This document shows, one piece after another, positions 33,409 to 44,669 of a stretch of DNA of 64,000 nucleotides. Positions within the stretch are counted from its first letter, which is position 1, and the number at the start of each line of letters is the position of its first letter. The position numbers were made by a program, and so were the translations under genes. This DNA is from Albifimbria verrucaria. Lineage: Eukaryota > Ascomycota > Sordariomycetes > Hypocreales > Stachybotryaceae. The notes below the pieces were generated by a model. That model was not told the origin of the DNA. It did no database searches and saw only the letters and a list, made by a program, of their open reading frames with translations. The stretch covers positions 248,001-312,000 of the forward strand of contig JAHREC010000019.1 in NCBI GenBank assembly GCA_020081605.1, in the 5' to 3' direction.

Positions 33409-35038
33409 TTACACTGCTACCCTTGCCTGGCCTGAGACATTAACCTCTGGTCTAACAATCTCACCACTAACGGCCACTGAGTTATTTGACACAAGCTCAT
33501 CTCTATATGCTTTGGCTGCCTTGGGTTCTTCAACCCCATTGACAATAACCCCTCTCCAGTCAAAGTTACTCTCCCAGGCATGACCGACACGTAGGACCTT
33601 CTTCTCCTGCCATAGACCACCGACAATTTGCATTCCCACTGGCAATAACACATTTTCGTCACCTGGAGCAGCGGATCTTCCGATAGGCACGGAGAGAGCA
33701 GGCTGTCCAGTAACATTAAATATTGCCGTGTTTGTAGTCATCCCTATGCTCGGCTCAAAAGACTTGAGGACCTCCCTTGACCCGTGCTTTGGAGCCACGA
33801 ATGGTGTTGTGGGCATGATGATTACATCGTACTTTTTGAACGCGTCTTCATAGGCATCTCGAATTTGGCGGCCAATGTTGACTGACTTGGCGTACAGTCC
33901 AGGAAATTTATCCATTAGGTAGAGACCGTTGATGACTGTGTTTTTGGTTGAGGGGAACAATTTCTGAAAATTAGGGGTTGTCCACGGCAGACGCGCTTGT
34001 TCAAATTCTGTAAGATAGAGCCCTCGTCTGCCATTCGCGTGTCCAAGAACCCCGCGGCTCCCGATATGCGCTGTTGGATTGTCCAAATAGAGCCGCCTTC
34101 CTTGTGCAAAGGGATTGATACTTCCTCCACAGCCGCTCCTAACAAGGTCAATTTGGCAGTGGCTTCTAAGAAAGCCTTTCTGACACCAGGTTGTACCAGT
34201 TCATTTTGATAACCCTCACTCAAGACACCAATTTTGATTCCGTCAAGTCTAGAGCTAGCCATGCGTAGATCGTCTGAGAAGTTGAAAGATCCATGAGGAG
34301 CAGAACCAAGAGATCTATCGTCAATGTTGTCGTATCCAGCAATGGCATCTAGACAGGCAGCAGCTTCTATGACTGTTCTTGCCAGCGGCCCGGCATGGTC
34401 GTCAATCTGGTCTCCGCTCGTAATACCAGTGTAAGGCACAAGGCCATGGGTTGGTTTGAGTCCAACACATCCACAGAGTGATGCAGGTACGCGAATACTG
34501 CCTCCTTGGTCGGTACCAATAGCAAGATCAATCAAGCCTCCTGCTACGAGAGCAGCGCCACCTGACGTGCTACCTCCAGACGAATAGCCTGCCTGGTGGG
34601 GGTTCTCAATAACTCCCTGAGCACTTGTGAATGAGGATGTGGAATTGCAAAAATTCTCGCAAGTGGCGGTGCCATGAATGTCTGCGCCCGCATCCAGCGC
34701 CCTCACCACCACCGTTGCATCGGTGCTGGGCGTCCAGGCGGGAAAGCGTCACTTCCGAAGAATTGGGGGACACCAGCTACCGCAATGCAGTCCTTGACAC
34801 AAAGCGATTTCCCTTTCAGTAGTGATCCAGAAGAGTTGCCTTTAATGAGGAAGCGATGAGCCCATGCAGCTCCGTAGTCTTGCTCCTCTTGCGAAGGGAG
34901 ACGCACGTTCTGCCTAGGATATTGCTGAAAATCGGGCTGGGGTTGGTAATCGTTCAATTTCATCACCGACTCGGCGCAATCATGAACTGCTGCAAGGAGC
35001 AGTTTGTAGTCTGCCGATTCTTCTTTCTTTATGGCCAA
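33409..35038 (-). CDS. Amidase (amidase-signature family), cytosolic
   Basis: Amidase of about 540 residues in a single exon from MAIKKEESADYK. The triad lysine is in GKSLCVKDCIAVAGVP, the cis-serine in SSGGSTSGG, and the nucleophile in AIGTDQGGSIR. HGLVPYTG, DHAGPLARTV and VIIMPTTPFVAP are further family blocks. Two frame breaks, one base each, at 34740-34742 (before WTPSTDATVV) and 34050-34053 (before LGHANGRRG) split it into three frames. No signal peptide, so unlike the amidase at 22.2-24.1 kb it should act inside the cell. It resembles fungal GatA-like/acetamidase-type enzymes, but the substrate cannot be assigned. It is convergent with the SDR (124 bases between stops), compatible with a shared cluster. 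Confidence 0.85.
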
Positions 35039-36237
35039 GCCGATCGCTCCGAGAGTGTTTTCAACGTCACCATCTTGGACCGGGTTGCCTCTGTTCTTGT
35101 TAGAATGGGTGCCATGTTCTTACAGCCAAGGACGAACTCTTACGGTGATATCTCCTTGAAAAACACCGACATGGTTGTTTTAAGCAGCTTCCAAAGAAGG
35201 GACAAAAACACGTATGAAAATATCTCTGTCTCTCCTTTCTTGAGAACTGGCGCCGTTCGTTGAGTTCGTTTTGGATTCAGATTTGTATGACTATAGTCGA
35301 GCTCCTGTCGCCTATTGAGTACGGAGGTTCTTTGGAGTAAGTCTAGCCACCAACGCTACTTCATGGTTGGAGAAGCACAGCGGTGGCGGCAACTTAGGGC
35401 GGGTAGTTGGAGCAGGCCAGCGGCACCTCCAAGACCCCAGGGTACTCTAGCAAAGTGGGTGTCAGAAAAGCACGGACCGCAATGCAACGAAGCGATTATC
35501 TCGAATGTGCCAGGGTTACATTGAAGTATCAGACATAAATCTGATGCGGGCAAACCCGCGGAGAAGAATACGTAGATTAGCAGATGATCATACTAGCTAA
35601 TGAGAGAAATCGCAGTAATTTGATGCAATGACAAGAGTCTACACAATCTTTTCGGTACCACTTCCGCTAAAAGCTTTTGTCTACTCCCACGCTCCAGAAA
35701 CTAGAGCACTAAAATCGTTGTTTTTCAGTTATCTATTATAAGAGCCACTTGAATAAAAATCTCCGAGGGTACATATCTTACCGGACCTTATAGTGGTAAT
35801 TTAGAGAGCCTTCTGACATATTTTCTTTTAACAACAATATGATGTTCATAACAATCGGAAGTAGGTCAAGTCCTGCGGCATCATCATGAGCGCAAACGCT
35901 GTAGTACAGGGTAAGCTACCACAGCAGCGATAATCGCACTGACATACACGAACTTGTAATGACTGGATGCCGGAAACCGCCTAGCAGCAAACTTTGTATT
36001 GCATTCGTAGCGAATCCTGGACGATTAGTGAGCTCCTACGTCTTACCAGGAATCCTAGAAGCCACTGTGATAAGGTATCTTCGCCCAAGGAGGGTGGTGG
36101 TCAGGGATTAACCTGGTGTTGCTAAATCTTGTGGCAAGATGCCTTCATTGTTGACGATGCTGTCACTCCCTGTGTGAAAAATTGCATCACAAGTCTGGAT
36201 CTTCTGGATATTTTGTTGCCCAGGTTATGACCCCAAC
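35039..36237. other. Intergenic region, no supported gene
   Basis: About 1.2 kb: the promoter side of the amidase followed by AT-rich DNA up to the end of the alcohol dehydrogenase. A plus-strand frame (34856-35263) overlaps the amidase start and is a shadow. Nothing else seen. Confidence 0.35.
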
Positions 36238-37410
36238 TTATTCGTTCTCCACAAATTGAACAACTAATCTACCACTAAATGATTCATTTTCGTACATGGT
36301 AACAATCTCGGGGATCTGCTCGTAAGGAATCGCTGTAATGTGCGAGCTTACCCCAGCAGACTCCACAATTTTCAGCATCCTTTCAGTGGCATCCCGGCTA
36401 GCCACGTAGCTACCCCGGATAGAGAGCTCCTTGAACACGATGACATCTGCATCAAATCTCCATGCCTCTGCTGGTAAACCCAACACGCCTAGAGTACCTT
36501 CCACTCTCAGCAGTTTAAGGGCCCATTGGTTTGCGGCAATTGAGTCCGTGCAAACAATGGCCGCAGCAACTCCTTCCCCGTTAGTTAAATCGTAAATTGC
36601 TCTGGATGCAGTGTCTGGGTCTGACGAGTTCACAACCAAGTCAGGTTGGAGGTGCTTGCTCTTGATTTGACTTGCGAGCTCGCAACCAGCAGGCCGGCTA
36701 TCAACAGCGATGGCGCGGAAGCCAAGTGCTTTGGCGAACTGTACCCCAAGATATCCTAGACCACCAATACCGATAATTGCAACTGTTTCTCCAGAGCCCA
36801 GGCCCGATGTTGCGCGTTCCAAGGAACCCCAAACCGTGGCTCCTGCACACATTAACGGGGCGGCTTGCTGGAACGACAAGCCGTCTGGCAACTTGATTAT
36901 CGTTTCAGGATCGGCGATGAAGTAATCAGCAAAAGCTCCATCCTGCTGAAAGCCCCCAGTTTCACGATTGTCGCAAAATCTAGGGTCAGCCTTTTGTTTA
37001 GTCCTCTTGGTGAGGTTACAGCCCACGCAACACCCACATGCGTGCTTGAAGTTTAAGGCACCGACCCGGTCCCCAATCTTGAGGTTTCCCTGATACTCTG
37101 GCCCTAATTGAGCGATGACCCCAGCAGGCTCGTGGGAGGGAATCATGCCAATTGGTGAGTCGAATTGACCACGTAATACCTGGAGGTCAGAGTGACAAAA
37201 CCCGGCAGCATAGACGCGAATGAGCACACTATTGCCTTGAGGATGAGGTGTTGGCCTGTGGCCTAGAGCATATGGCTTGTTATACTGTTTTGTTTTGATC
37301 AGCACGTATAAAATATACTTGGATCTCGCTACGTGCAAACCTGAGAGATGTAAGCAGCCCTCATTGTGGAAGGCAGTTGTGTCTTGGTACTCATGGCGAT
37401 TTTTAAACAT
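36238..37410 (-). CDS. Zinc-dependent alcohol dehydrogenase (MDR family)
   Basis: NAD(P)-dependent medium-chain dehydrogenase of 390 residues in one open frame. The catalytic zinc ligands are in GFCHSDL and SHEPAG; the structural zinc loop has cysteines in CGCCVGC and a fourth one after an insertion (DPRFC). The Rossmann motif is IGIGGLGYLGVQFAKALG. The C-terminal half (LPAEAWRFDADVIVFKELSIRGSYVASR) is typical of fungal ADH1/propanol-preferring types. The first 40 residues (MFKNRHEYQDTTAFHNEG...) do not match the family, and GTTTGC...AACAG within them looks like an intron but would not keep frame; the true start may lie in an exon further upstream. It diverges from the deacetylase-fold gene at 37861. 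Confidence 0.85.
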   Translation of the reverse strand: MFKNRHEYQDTTAFHNEGCLHLSGLHVARSKYILYVLIKTKQYNKPYALGHRPTPHPQGNSVLIRVYAAGFCHSDLQVLRGQFDSPIGMIPSHEPAGVIAQLGPEYQGNLKIGDRVGALNFKHACGCCVGCNLTKRTKQKADPRFCDNRETGGFQQDGAFADYFIADPETIIKLPDGLSFQQAAPLMCAGATVWGSLERATSGLGSGETVAIIGIGGLGYLGVQFAKALGFRAIAVDSRPAGCELASQIKSKHLQPDLVVNSSDPDTASRAIYDLTNGEGVAAAIVCTDSIAANQWALKLLRVEGTLGVLGLPAEAWRFDADVIVFKELSIRGSYVASRDATERMLKIVESAGVSSHITAIPYEQIPEIVTMYENESFSGRLVVQFVENE

Positions 37411-37860
37411 CCGCTCTTTTCAATCAAGATTATGCTGATGGGAGAACGGACATTGTTTGCTCAACTATTCGAGAATTGCTTGTAGACATTCATTCCAATC
37501 GGAAGCTATTACTTACGTATTACGCCTTGGATTGAGCGTGCCATGGTGCTCCTTAGAGTGTTGGGGTAAAACTGAAAAGACCCCACTAGATAAGGCCGAT
37601 CATGATACCCTTGGATTTCGGGACTAAGCTCCAACAAGATGGGGCAAGCGAGGACTCCGACCTAGGATGATAGTCGAGACCCTTTCCCCGATAGCGGCCA
37701 TTGAGGCCTAATTGAACGTGTATAGGTGCTGACACCCAGTCAGCAAAGGCGCTACTTTTAAGTTGTCAACAACGCCCATTCTTGCCATTTCCTCGAGTTG
37801 AGCCAGATTCCACTTAATTGAACCTGCAAAACTACCTTTTGTACACCAAGAACCTTCATC
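37411..37860. promoter_or_regulatory. Shared upstream region of alcohol dehydrogenase and deacetylase-fold hydrolase
   Basis: 450 bases between divergent starts. GATAAGG (near 37587) and CTATCGGGG-type sequences are present, but no site is certain. The arrangement allows joint control of both genes. Confidence 0.35.
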
Positions 37861-38786
37861 ATGGGCAAGAAACGTGTTCTTGTTAGCTACGGAGTGGATG
37901 TCGATGCGGTATCCGGCTGGCTAGGCTCCTATGGTGGCCAGGACTCCTCCAATGACATCAGCCGTGGCTACTTCGCTGGCACGATTGGAACTAGGCGTAT
38001 TCTCAAGTTGTTTGCCAAGTACAACATCAAATCAACATGGTTCATCCCCGGCCACAGTCTCGAAACTTTCCCCGAAGACATGGCCGCCGTACGTGATGCT
38101 GGGCACGAGATTGGCCTCCACGGCTATTCACACGAGAACCCGACAGACATGACAATCGAGCAGCAGCGCGAAGTGTTGGACAAGACGTACCGCATGCTGA
38201 CCGAATTTATTGGAAAACCACCTAGGGAAGTGTCGCACCGTGGTGGGAGACAAGCAAGGAGGGTGCACAGCTGCTGCTGGATTACGGTATCGAATATGAC
38301 CACAGCATGAGCCACACTGACTGCGAGGCCTACTACCTTCGGACGGGCGATACATGGACCAATATCGATTACACGAAAAAACCCGAAGAGTGGATGAAGC
38401 CTTTGGTTAGAGGGCAGGAGACAGGGCTCGTTGAAATTCCTGCAAACTGGTATCTTGATGACCTGCCCTCAATGCTGTTCATCAAGGATGCGCCCAACAG
38501 CCATGGATTTGTGAATGCGCGTGACGTGGAGGACATTTGGAGAGATCATTTTGACTACTTCTACAGGGAGTATGATGAGTTTATCTTTCCCATCACAATC
38601 CACCCCGATGTTTCTGGGCGGCCGCATGCTATTTTGATGCAGGAGCGCCTAATTGAGCATATGAAGAAGCACGAGGGTGTAGAGTTTGTCACCATGGCTG
38701 AAATTTGCGATGATTTTAAGAAGAAGCATCCAGCACCGGAGGGAGCAGTATTACCTGCGCCACCAGGTGCAATGCTGAAGAAATAG
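37861..38786 (+). CDS. Polysaccharide-deacetylase-fold hydrolase
   Basis: Metal-dependent hydrolase with the NodB fold, about 305 residues, no intron and no signal peptide ([20 protein letters not shown]). The metal site is visible as the aspartate in GVDVDA and the histidines in [23 protein letters not shown] and RGSVAPWW are further family motifs. The C-terminal part ends in [21 protein letters not shown] and a Pro/Ala-rich tail. One frame break at the G run 38225-38227 precedes the SVAPWW motif. Cytosolic members of this group (PuuE/HpPgdA-like) act on small cyclic amides such as allantoin or on unknown substrates rather than on chitin, so I would not call it a chitin deacetylase. The amidase, permease and racemase in the window fit such a role. 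Confidence 0.8.
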
Positions 38787-39383
38787 CTTTAAATGAAGAC
38801 AATTTGTTCATGTCCTGAACCTAAGTGATTTCCTTATGAGTCGTAGTAAATTGCGAACTTTGTGGTATTGATTCATGGCCAACACCATTGAACTATTGGT
38901 CTCCAGATTATCCCTTGGGATGGGGCTCAGAAGTCGAAATGGTCAGGGCAGCTATGGTCACAAGCTTGGAGCATTCCTTATCGACATGAAACCGAGTCAC
39001 ATTCGCGCACCAAGAGTATCTTGGACAGTTCAGATGCCGAAGGCACTAACCTCCAACATCTGACGCTAGCCTCCAAACTTATCCAACCTATCCCCAACTC
39101 AACCCTGCTCCACGGCTCTCGAGCGCTCGAACCCACTCCATCTTTGCGCCCTGGATCAAATCATCTTCATCATGTTATCTATACCCCGGATGACCCATAC
39201 GACCCCATAAACGATAGGCTGGGGAAACCATCGTCATGGTACCGTCTACGACCTACACGCACGCACCACTGTCATAATCTGGATTATATATACGCGTCGC
39301 AGCTTCATCATTGTGCTCCAGTGGACGAGCATTCTCCTTCCATCATTCCATCTCAGTACACACTCAAGGACAGTTCAATTATA

Positions 39384-40947
39384 ATGGCCAAGCCCGAGAC
39401 CGAGAAGATAGATAGTGTTGATCCCGCGCCGCTACGCAACAGCCTAAGCGTCGACAATGCCAAGGTTGAACAACACGAGGATGGCTTCGAAGTCTTCAAG
39501 AGAGGTGAAGGTGCCGTTGACTTTCGCACTGTTGGCTGGGTACATGCCTCTGTGATCTTCCTCAAACGTGAGTTGAGACCTTCTAGCAGACTAGGCCAGT
39601 ATGTGGTTCACAGCACTCATGCTAATTTTACCACGAAAAGTGATCTTCGCCACTGGTGTTCTCACCATCCCCTCCGCCATGTACGTCTTGGGGTCTTTCC
39701 TGGCGCCATCAACGTGCTTGGATGGCAGGGGTTAAACACATACTGCGCGATTGTCCAAGGCAACTTCCGTAATAACCACGCCGGGTGCCACTCTATTGCA
39801 GATATGGCCAATGTTGTTGGCGGCGTGTGGCTCAAAGAAATTGTTGGCATTTTCTTCCTCGTCACCTTCGCTATTGTTGGTGCTTCCGGCGTGTTTGGCG
39901 CGTCCGTGGCCATGAATGCCCTCTCGAACCACGCCATCTGCACCAACTACTTTATGATTGTGGCAACAGTCTCGGTCTTCATCCTGGGAAGCTTAAGAAA
40001 ATTCGAAAAGATTGCCTGGTTGACCTGGGCGGGTTTCATTTCCGTTTATGTTGCGGTCTTTATTGTGGTGTAAGTCAGCCTCTTGGCCTCAAGCTCTTTT
40101 TGTCTTTTTCTAAATTTACTTTATGACGGTATACTAACATGTGGATTCTAGCGTTGGAGTGACACAGCGCGACCGACCTGCCGCTGCTCCTCAAACGGGA
40201 GAGTATGACTTTGGGTACAGGGTCATCGGTAATCCTTCTTTCGTCACAGCCATCACTTCTGTCGCTACCATATTTTGTTCTGGTGCTGGAACATCTGCCT
40301 TCTTACCTGTTATCTCTGAGATGCGCAAACCCCGCGACTATAACAAGGCAGTCTATGTCTGCATGGGCATCGTTACAGCCTCTTACCTGACCTTTTCTCT
40401 TGTCGTATACAGCTATTGCGGGAAGTGGGTGGCCTCACCTTCGCTAGGAAGTGCTGGAGGCACCATAAAGAAGGTTTCATACGGCATCGGTCTGATTGGT
40501 CTCCTAGTCAGCGCATGCCTCTATGTTCACGTTGCCGCCAAGTACCTTTTCGTCAGGATTCTTCGCAACTCGGAGCATCTCCAGAAGAACAGCATGATAC
40601 ATTGGAGCGTATGGCTTGCATGTACGGGTTCAATGTCCATCGTTTCGTTTCTCCTGGCGTCCGGCGTGCCTATCTTCAACTACCTCCTTGCTCTGGCCGG
40701 GAGTTTGACGTTCGCGCCACTTGCTTTGGGGTTGCCTGGATATCTCTGGGTCTATGATCATAAGCACTACCGGACTGGTAACTGGTGGCAAGTTATTGTC
40801 TACTTCTTGAACTGGTTGATGATTGCATTGGCAGTCTTCCTGACAATTGGAGGAACTTATGGTGTGGTACAGAACATCATTGATGCGTATGCTAGCGGGG
40901 AGATTGATAAGGCGTTTTCATGTGCAGATAACAGCGGGTCTTCTTAA
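39384..40947 (+). CDS. Amino-acid permease, AAAP family (Mtr-like)
   Basis: Multi-pass plasma-membrane transporter of about 470 residues. Start 39384 (MAKPETEKIDSVDP) is chosen because the frame upstream has no membrane protein character and this methionine opens the usual hydrophilic N-terminus. Introns: one with GTGAGT donor near 39570-39641 and one at 40072-40151 (GTAAGT...TCTAG). About eleven hydrophobic helices follow: GVLTIPSAMYVLG, GVWLKEIVGIFFLVTFAIVG, AWLTWAGFISVYVAVFIVV, AGTSAFLPVISEM, and others. The pattern, including FRTVGWVHASVIFLK before helix 1, matches the Neurospora Mtr neutral and aromatic amino-acid permease group. One frame break lies at the G run 39690-39693. It follows the deacetylase-fold gene on the same strand and could import its substrate or product, which is inference. 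Confidence 0.85.
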
Positions 40948-42181
40948 GCAGCTGGAGCTTGGAAACATGTTGAGAGCAAGAATACGATGGATTGATAGTG
41001 AACAAATCAAAGTGCTTGATCAGTATTGCGTGTCCAGAATCCCCAATTCTTTGACTGAAGCTTGTGCGGGAGAGTGCATATGTCTGACTGTAACACCCTT
41101 CGCAAGAAAACTTTGTGTGGTTTTTATGGCTAGGAGTGCTTAGCCGTGCCAAGTAGCCTACCTATTTGACTGGCCGCATGCCCTTCTTTATGTATCTATC
41201 AATGTCTGGGACTGGGTTGTAAAGTTAATGAGATGATGGATCTATCATAGTCCCTGCTGCTACCCGCATCAAACCTTTGTTTAGGTATGTATCTTCCCTT
41301 CTATGCTCAAGTTTTCCCTTCAGGCTTAAGCAAGAAACACAGGGTTTGTCGAATCCTGCCTCATACCAGGTAGTAGGATCCAGCAAGGACCGAGGCGTGT
41401 AGTACGTATTTGGCTTGCTCCACGCAGGGACTTGCTAGGATAGGACGCCAGATATCAGGTGTCAGATCGTTGGGCTCGGGGTAAATACTCCGAACCAGCG
41501 ATGCAAGATTGTGATCTTTGTGCCCCTGTCATCTCATCTATTAACCTTAAACACTTGGCAAATCCATTCCAGCTTCTCATAGGTGCCATCGTAGTTCATG
41601 CACGCGGGCCCGGTTTTTTTCATCTGTTTGCTGCTGACCTGAAACGCGCTTTGTGGAGATTTTCGTCCAACGTAGAAAACCACAGCGACTTCAGACAAAT
41701 AGTCCCATCAATTGTTTCTCGGAATCCCTAGGTAGGTAAACGCCAGACGCTGACGGACAACCCGTACATAGTAAACCACACATCTTAATTCAATGGCCGA
41801 CAACGCCCCTGAGAGCCGCTCAATCCTCGCGTGACCAATAAGCTAGCTCTACTATCGTAAAGTCCTCTTCGCCCCATGTTCGCAGTCGGGCTTTTCTCGC
41901 ACCCCGAGCTCCACGAACTCGGGCGCTTAAGCATCGAGGCCCCATTGAAGTGAAACTCAATGGGCAGTTGGGGATCATGGAGCAGTGATAAAAGTGACTG
42001 GTCCCTCTGCTTTCGTTTTTAATTCTGACCTCAAGTCGCCCAAGGTCTTCTTCGCACTTCTTTCTTTCGCATCTTCTGCTTTCTTGCAGTGTCACTCCCT
42101 CTGGCAGGTTGAGCGAGTTCAATTCAAAATTATTATCGCCTACCTGCGTCCTTTCGTTTCTTTTCGTGCCAACAAGTCAAC
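40948..42181. other. Intergenic region, no supported gene
   Basis: About 1.2 kb between two plus-strand genes. The right part is pyrimidine-rich (TTTCTTTCGC, TTTCGTTTCTTTTCG) just before the DUF1996 start, as in strong fungal promoters. No gene recognised. Confidence 0.4.
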
Positions 42182-43307
42182 ATGTTTCGCTCGCTTCTTA
42201 CGACTACGGCCCTGGCCTCGGCAGCCAGCGCCTACTTTATCGCAGATGTCAAGTACTTTATGTCCAAGAACATCGACCCTATCGTTCTGCCCGGAACATA
42301 CACCTCCCACATGCACGACTTTTTCGGTAGTGACGCTGTCACCAAGGATTTGCCCACCTCTGCTGAGCTTCAGGCTGGCTGCTCAAGCGCTGATAACCCC
42401 CATGACAAGTCCATGTACGCTCAATCTCGTCTTCGTCAGATACATCGTAGCTAATATAGTTTTAGTTACTGGATTCCTACCTTGTACCACGTCAAGGACG
42501 ACGGATCCCGTACCCTATCCAGCCCAAGCGATTCGTCGCTTACTACAACTTCGAGAAGACGGAGGCTGATGTGCCTATCCCTCAGAACTTCAATGTTCTT
42601 GGAGGAAATGCCGACGGAAAGACGGTTGACGATGTAATCAAAGGTTCCAAGCTCACTTGGCTCTGCGAGAAGCAGGCATTTGATGCTGGCGGCAAAGAGC
42701 ATTCGCAGTATCCTTTGAGCACATGCTCTGGGGCGTCCTCCAGGCTGTTCTATGGTTCCCTGACTGTGTCAATCCTGAGACACTCAAATCAGACTACAGC
42801 AGCGGCGGCAAGTGCCCAGATGGCATGTTCACCATGCCTCAGCTTCGCTTCTCTATCCGATACGATGTCAAGCAAATTGGCTCTTGGCAAGGAGAACCTC
42901 CTCTTGAACTCGCCTGTGGTCCTTCTTACTGCTTCCACGGCGATTTCATCAACGGATGGGACGAATCTTACGGCGAGGTTATGCGCGCTGGCCTTACAAA
43001 ACCACGTAACGTCCAGAAACTTGAGGGATACCGAGCCGGCACTGAATGCAAGGAGAAGCCTACCGATGCCGATCCCGAGAATGGCACGTCTGATTATGAG
43101 GAAAGCTTGAAGATGATGGCTGGTGGTGACTCTGGTTCCGGAGTAGCACCTACTCCTATTCCTACCCCAACCGAGCAGCCGAGTACTCCTTCAACTCCTG
43201 CCGAGGAAAGCCAGGCTGAAGACAAAGAGGACGACTCCAACACTCCGGCTCCTACTGAGTGCAAGCTCAAGAAGCGAGCCTCTAGAAAGAGACGCCATTT
43301 GTACTAA
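42182..43307 (+). CDS. Secreted DUF1996 protein
   Basis: The leader MFRSLLTTTALASAASAYF is followed by the DUF1996 signature SHMHDFFGSDAV. An intron with GTACGC donor and TTTTAG acceptor (about 42415-42469) joins to YWIPTLYHV. Later blocks are LWFPDCVNPETL, GTCP-type GGKCPDGMFTMPQLRFSIRYD, GPSYCFHGDFINGWD, and a C-terminal tail rich in Pro, Thr, Ser and Glu ending in a basic KKRASRKRRHLY. Frame breaks of one base each are at 42513-42515 and 42730-42733. Length about 355 residues. The family is widespread in fungi as secreted or wall proteins; its activity is unknown. The tail resembles a cell-wall spacer but lacks a hydrophobic end for a GPI anchor. Confidence 0.85.
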
Positions 43308-43557
43308 AGCCGTTATATAGACTAATATTCAATGTAAACATTCAAACACTTACGAGCATACTAGCATAAACTTTTTGGTTTAGCGAAATCATCTGGGATT
43401 TGGCTACTGTGCCGACATTTCCATTCATGTTACTGTTGCAAAACTATGGAACCTCTGTTCAATACGACCAGTATATTCTCTACTAGACATTTCATGGAAG
43501 CTTCTCTAAACCCACTGTGCCATCCATATTGCGAATCTTGATCCCACTCATAGCTTT

Positions 43558-44669
43558 TTGCCACGACGACCTCAGCTATTTGTGCCATCAGCAGTCAAAT
43601 TCCGCATTCCTGAAGAATCTGACCTGCGGAATTTCAACATTGGACAAGGTGTTCAGAGGGCCCTCCGATACGTGAGCCCTAGGGGATGCGACAAGATGTT
43701 GTTACTCAATGTATTCTACCCCTATTACGGGACAAGTGACACCCCAATCTCCACATTCTTATAGGGACACAAGTCTATGGCTTTTTATTTGATCCAAAAC
43801 GTCAATTCACTAGAGCGCAGTTTAGCAGCAAGTCCACCTCACCGTGTAATACGGGTCATACTGTTCATTCTAGAAATTTTATTGTTGCTGCTAGCGGCAC
43901 CCTTGGTACCCCATCTACTCTGCAGAGATCAAGGTCTGGTAGCCCTGATGTCCTTGAGAAAGCAGGTGTGGCAATGGTTGCCAACAATACTATGTTCAGC
44001 TGTGGTTATCATGATCGTCCTTCCTCAACCTACTCGTACAAGACATGTTTGTAAAAGAACAAGAAACTGAATACCCTGGCCCAGGGCGCATTGATCCTGA
44101 AGAACTTATTAAGCATAATAGGCCCGTCCACGGATGGAATGCTCCAGATGCAAGTATAAAGTTACGACAGACCAATTCAGAAGCCATGCTTCTGAGCCCA
44201 GAACCCGACGTTGCGTGGAATTATGCGATTAAGAATTCTGCTGAACGACCTAACAGTATATTTTCGACGATTGGATATATGTTGGCCATTTTCATTCAAT
44301 GCTTATATTTTACTGATATTGTCTTTCATAGTTTTGCTGGAGATCCGGCCATCATTACTCTTAACCAATGCTCCACAGCATCCTGCTTAGCTCTTTCTTC
44401 TTTCTCCCATGGCTCTATGCACATCACAGGGCCTGACATAGGGGACTCAGCTGATCTTAAGACTGGGCTTTTCACAAGCCGTGTTAATATTAGAAAGTAT
44501 TCATGACTCTCTGAAAAGAAATCCGGAATTTTTCGCCGCATGCCTATCTACTGGGGTGAAGTCGCCTCTAAGCATCCCCGGTTTTCCCTAAGTCCAATGC
44601 TGCATTTATCGAGCACAAAGAGCCTCTGCCAGAGGACACGCCAAAAAATGTAGCTATCCTTGAGAGTTG
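43558..44669 (+). pseudogene. Decayed GMC alcohol oxidase (C-terminal half)
   Basis: Fragments in all three frames match, in order, the C-terminal two thirds of fungal alcohol (methanol) oxidases: GVQRALRYVSP (near 43650), a flavin-side GTLGTPSTLQRS and SPDVLEKAGV block (43900-43970), YSYKT, GPGRIDPEELIKHN, GWNAPDASIKLR (44130-44165), FSHGSMHITGPDIGDSADLKTGLF (44400-44475, shortened here to its start and end), RRMPIYWGEVASKHPRF (44535-44585) and a final stop near 44667. The N-terminal FAD-binding Rossmann part is absent, several parts between blocks are missing, and stops interrupt more often than single-base repair could explain. I therefore regard this as a real relic, unlike the other broken frames in the window. 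No peroxisomal signal survives at its end. Confidence 0.7.

Noticed and set aside
34856..35263. Plus-strand open frame of 135 codons
   Set aside because: Shadow of the amidase N-terminus on the other strand.
37861..38786. Chitin deacetylase
   Set aside because: NodB-fold motifs are present but there is no signal peptide, chitin-binding domain or wall anchor; a cytosolic amide hydrolase is more likely.
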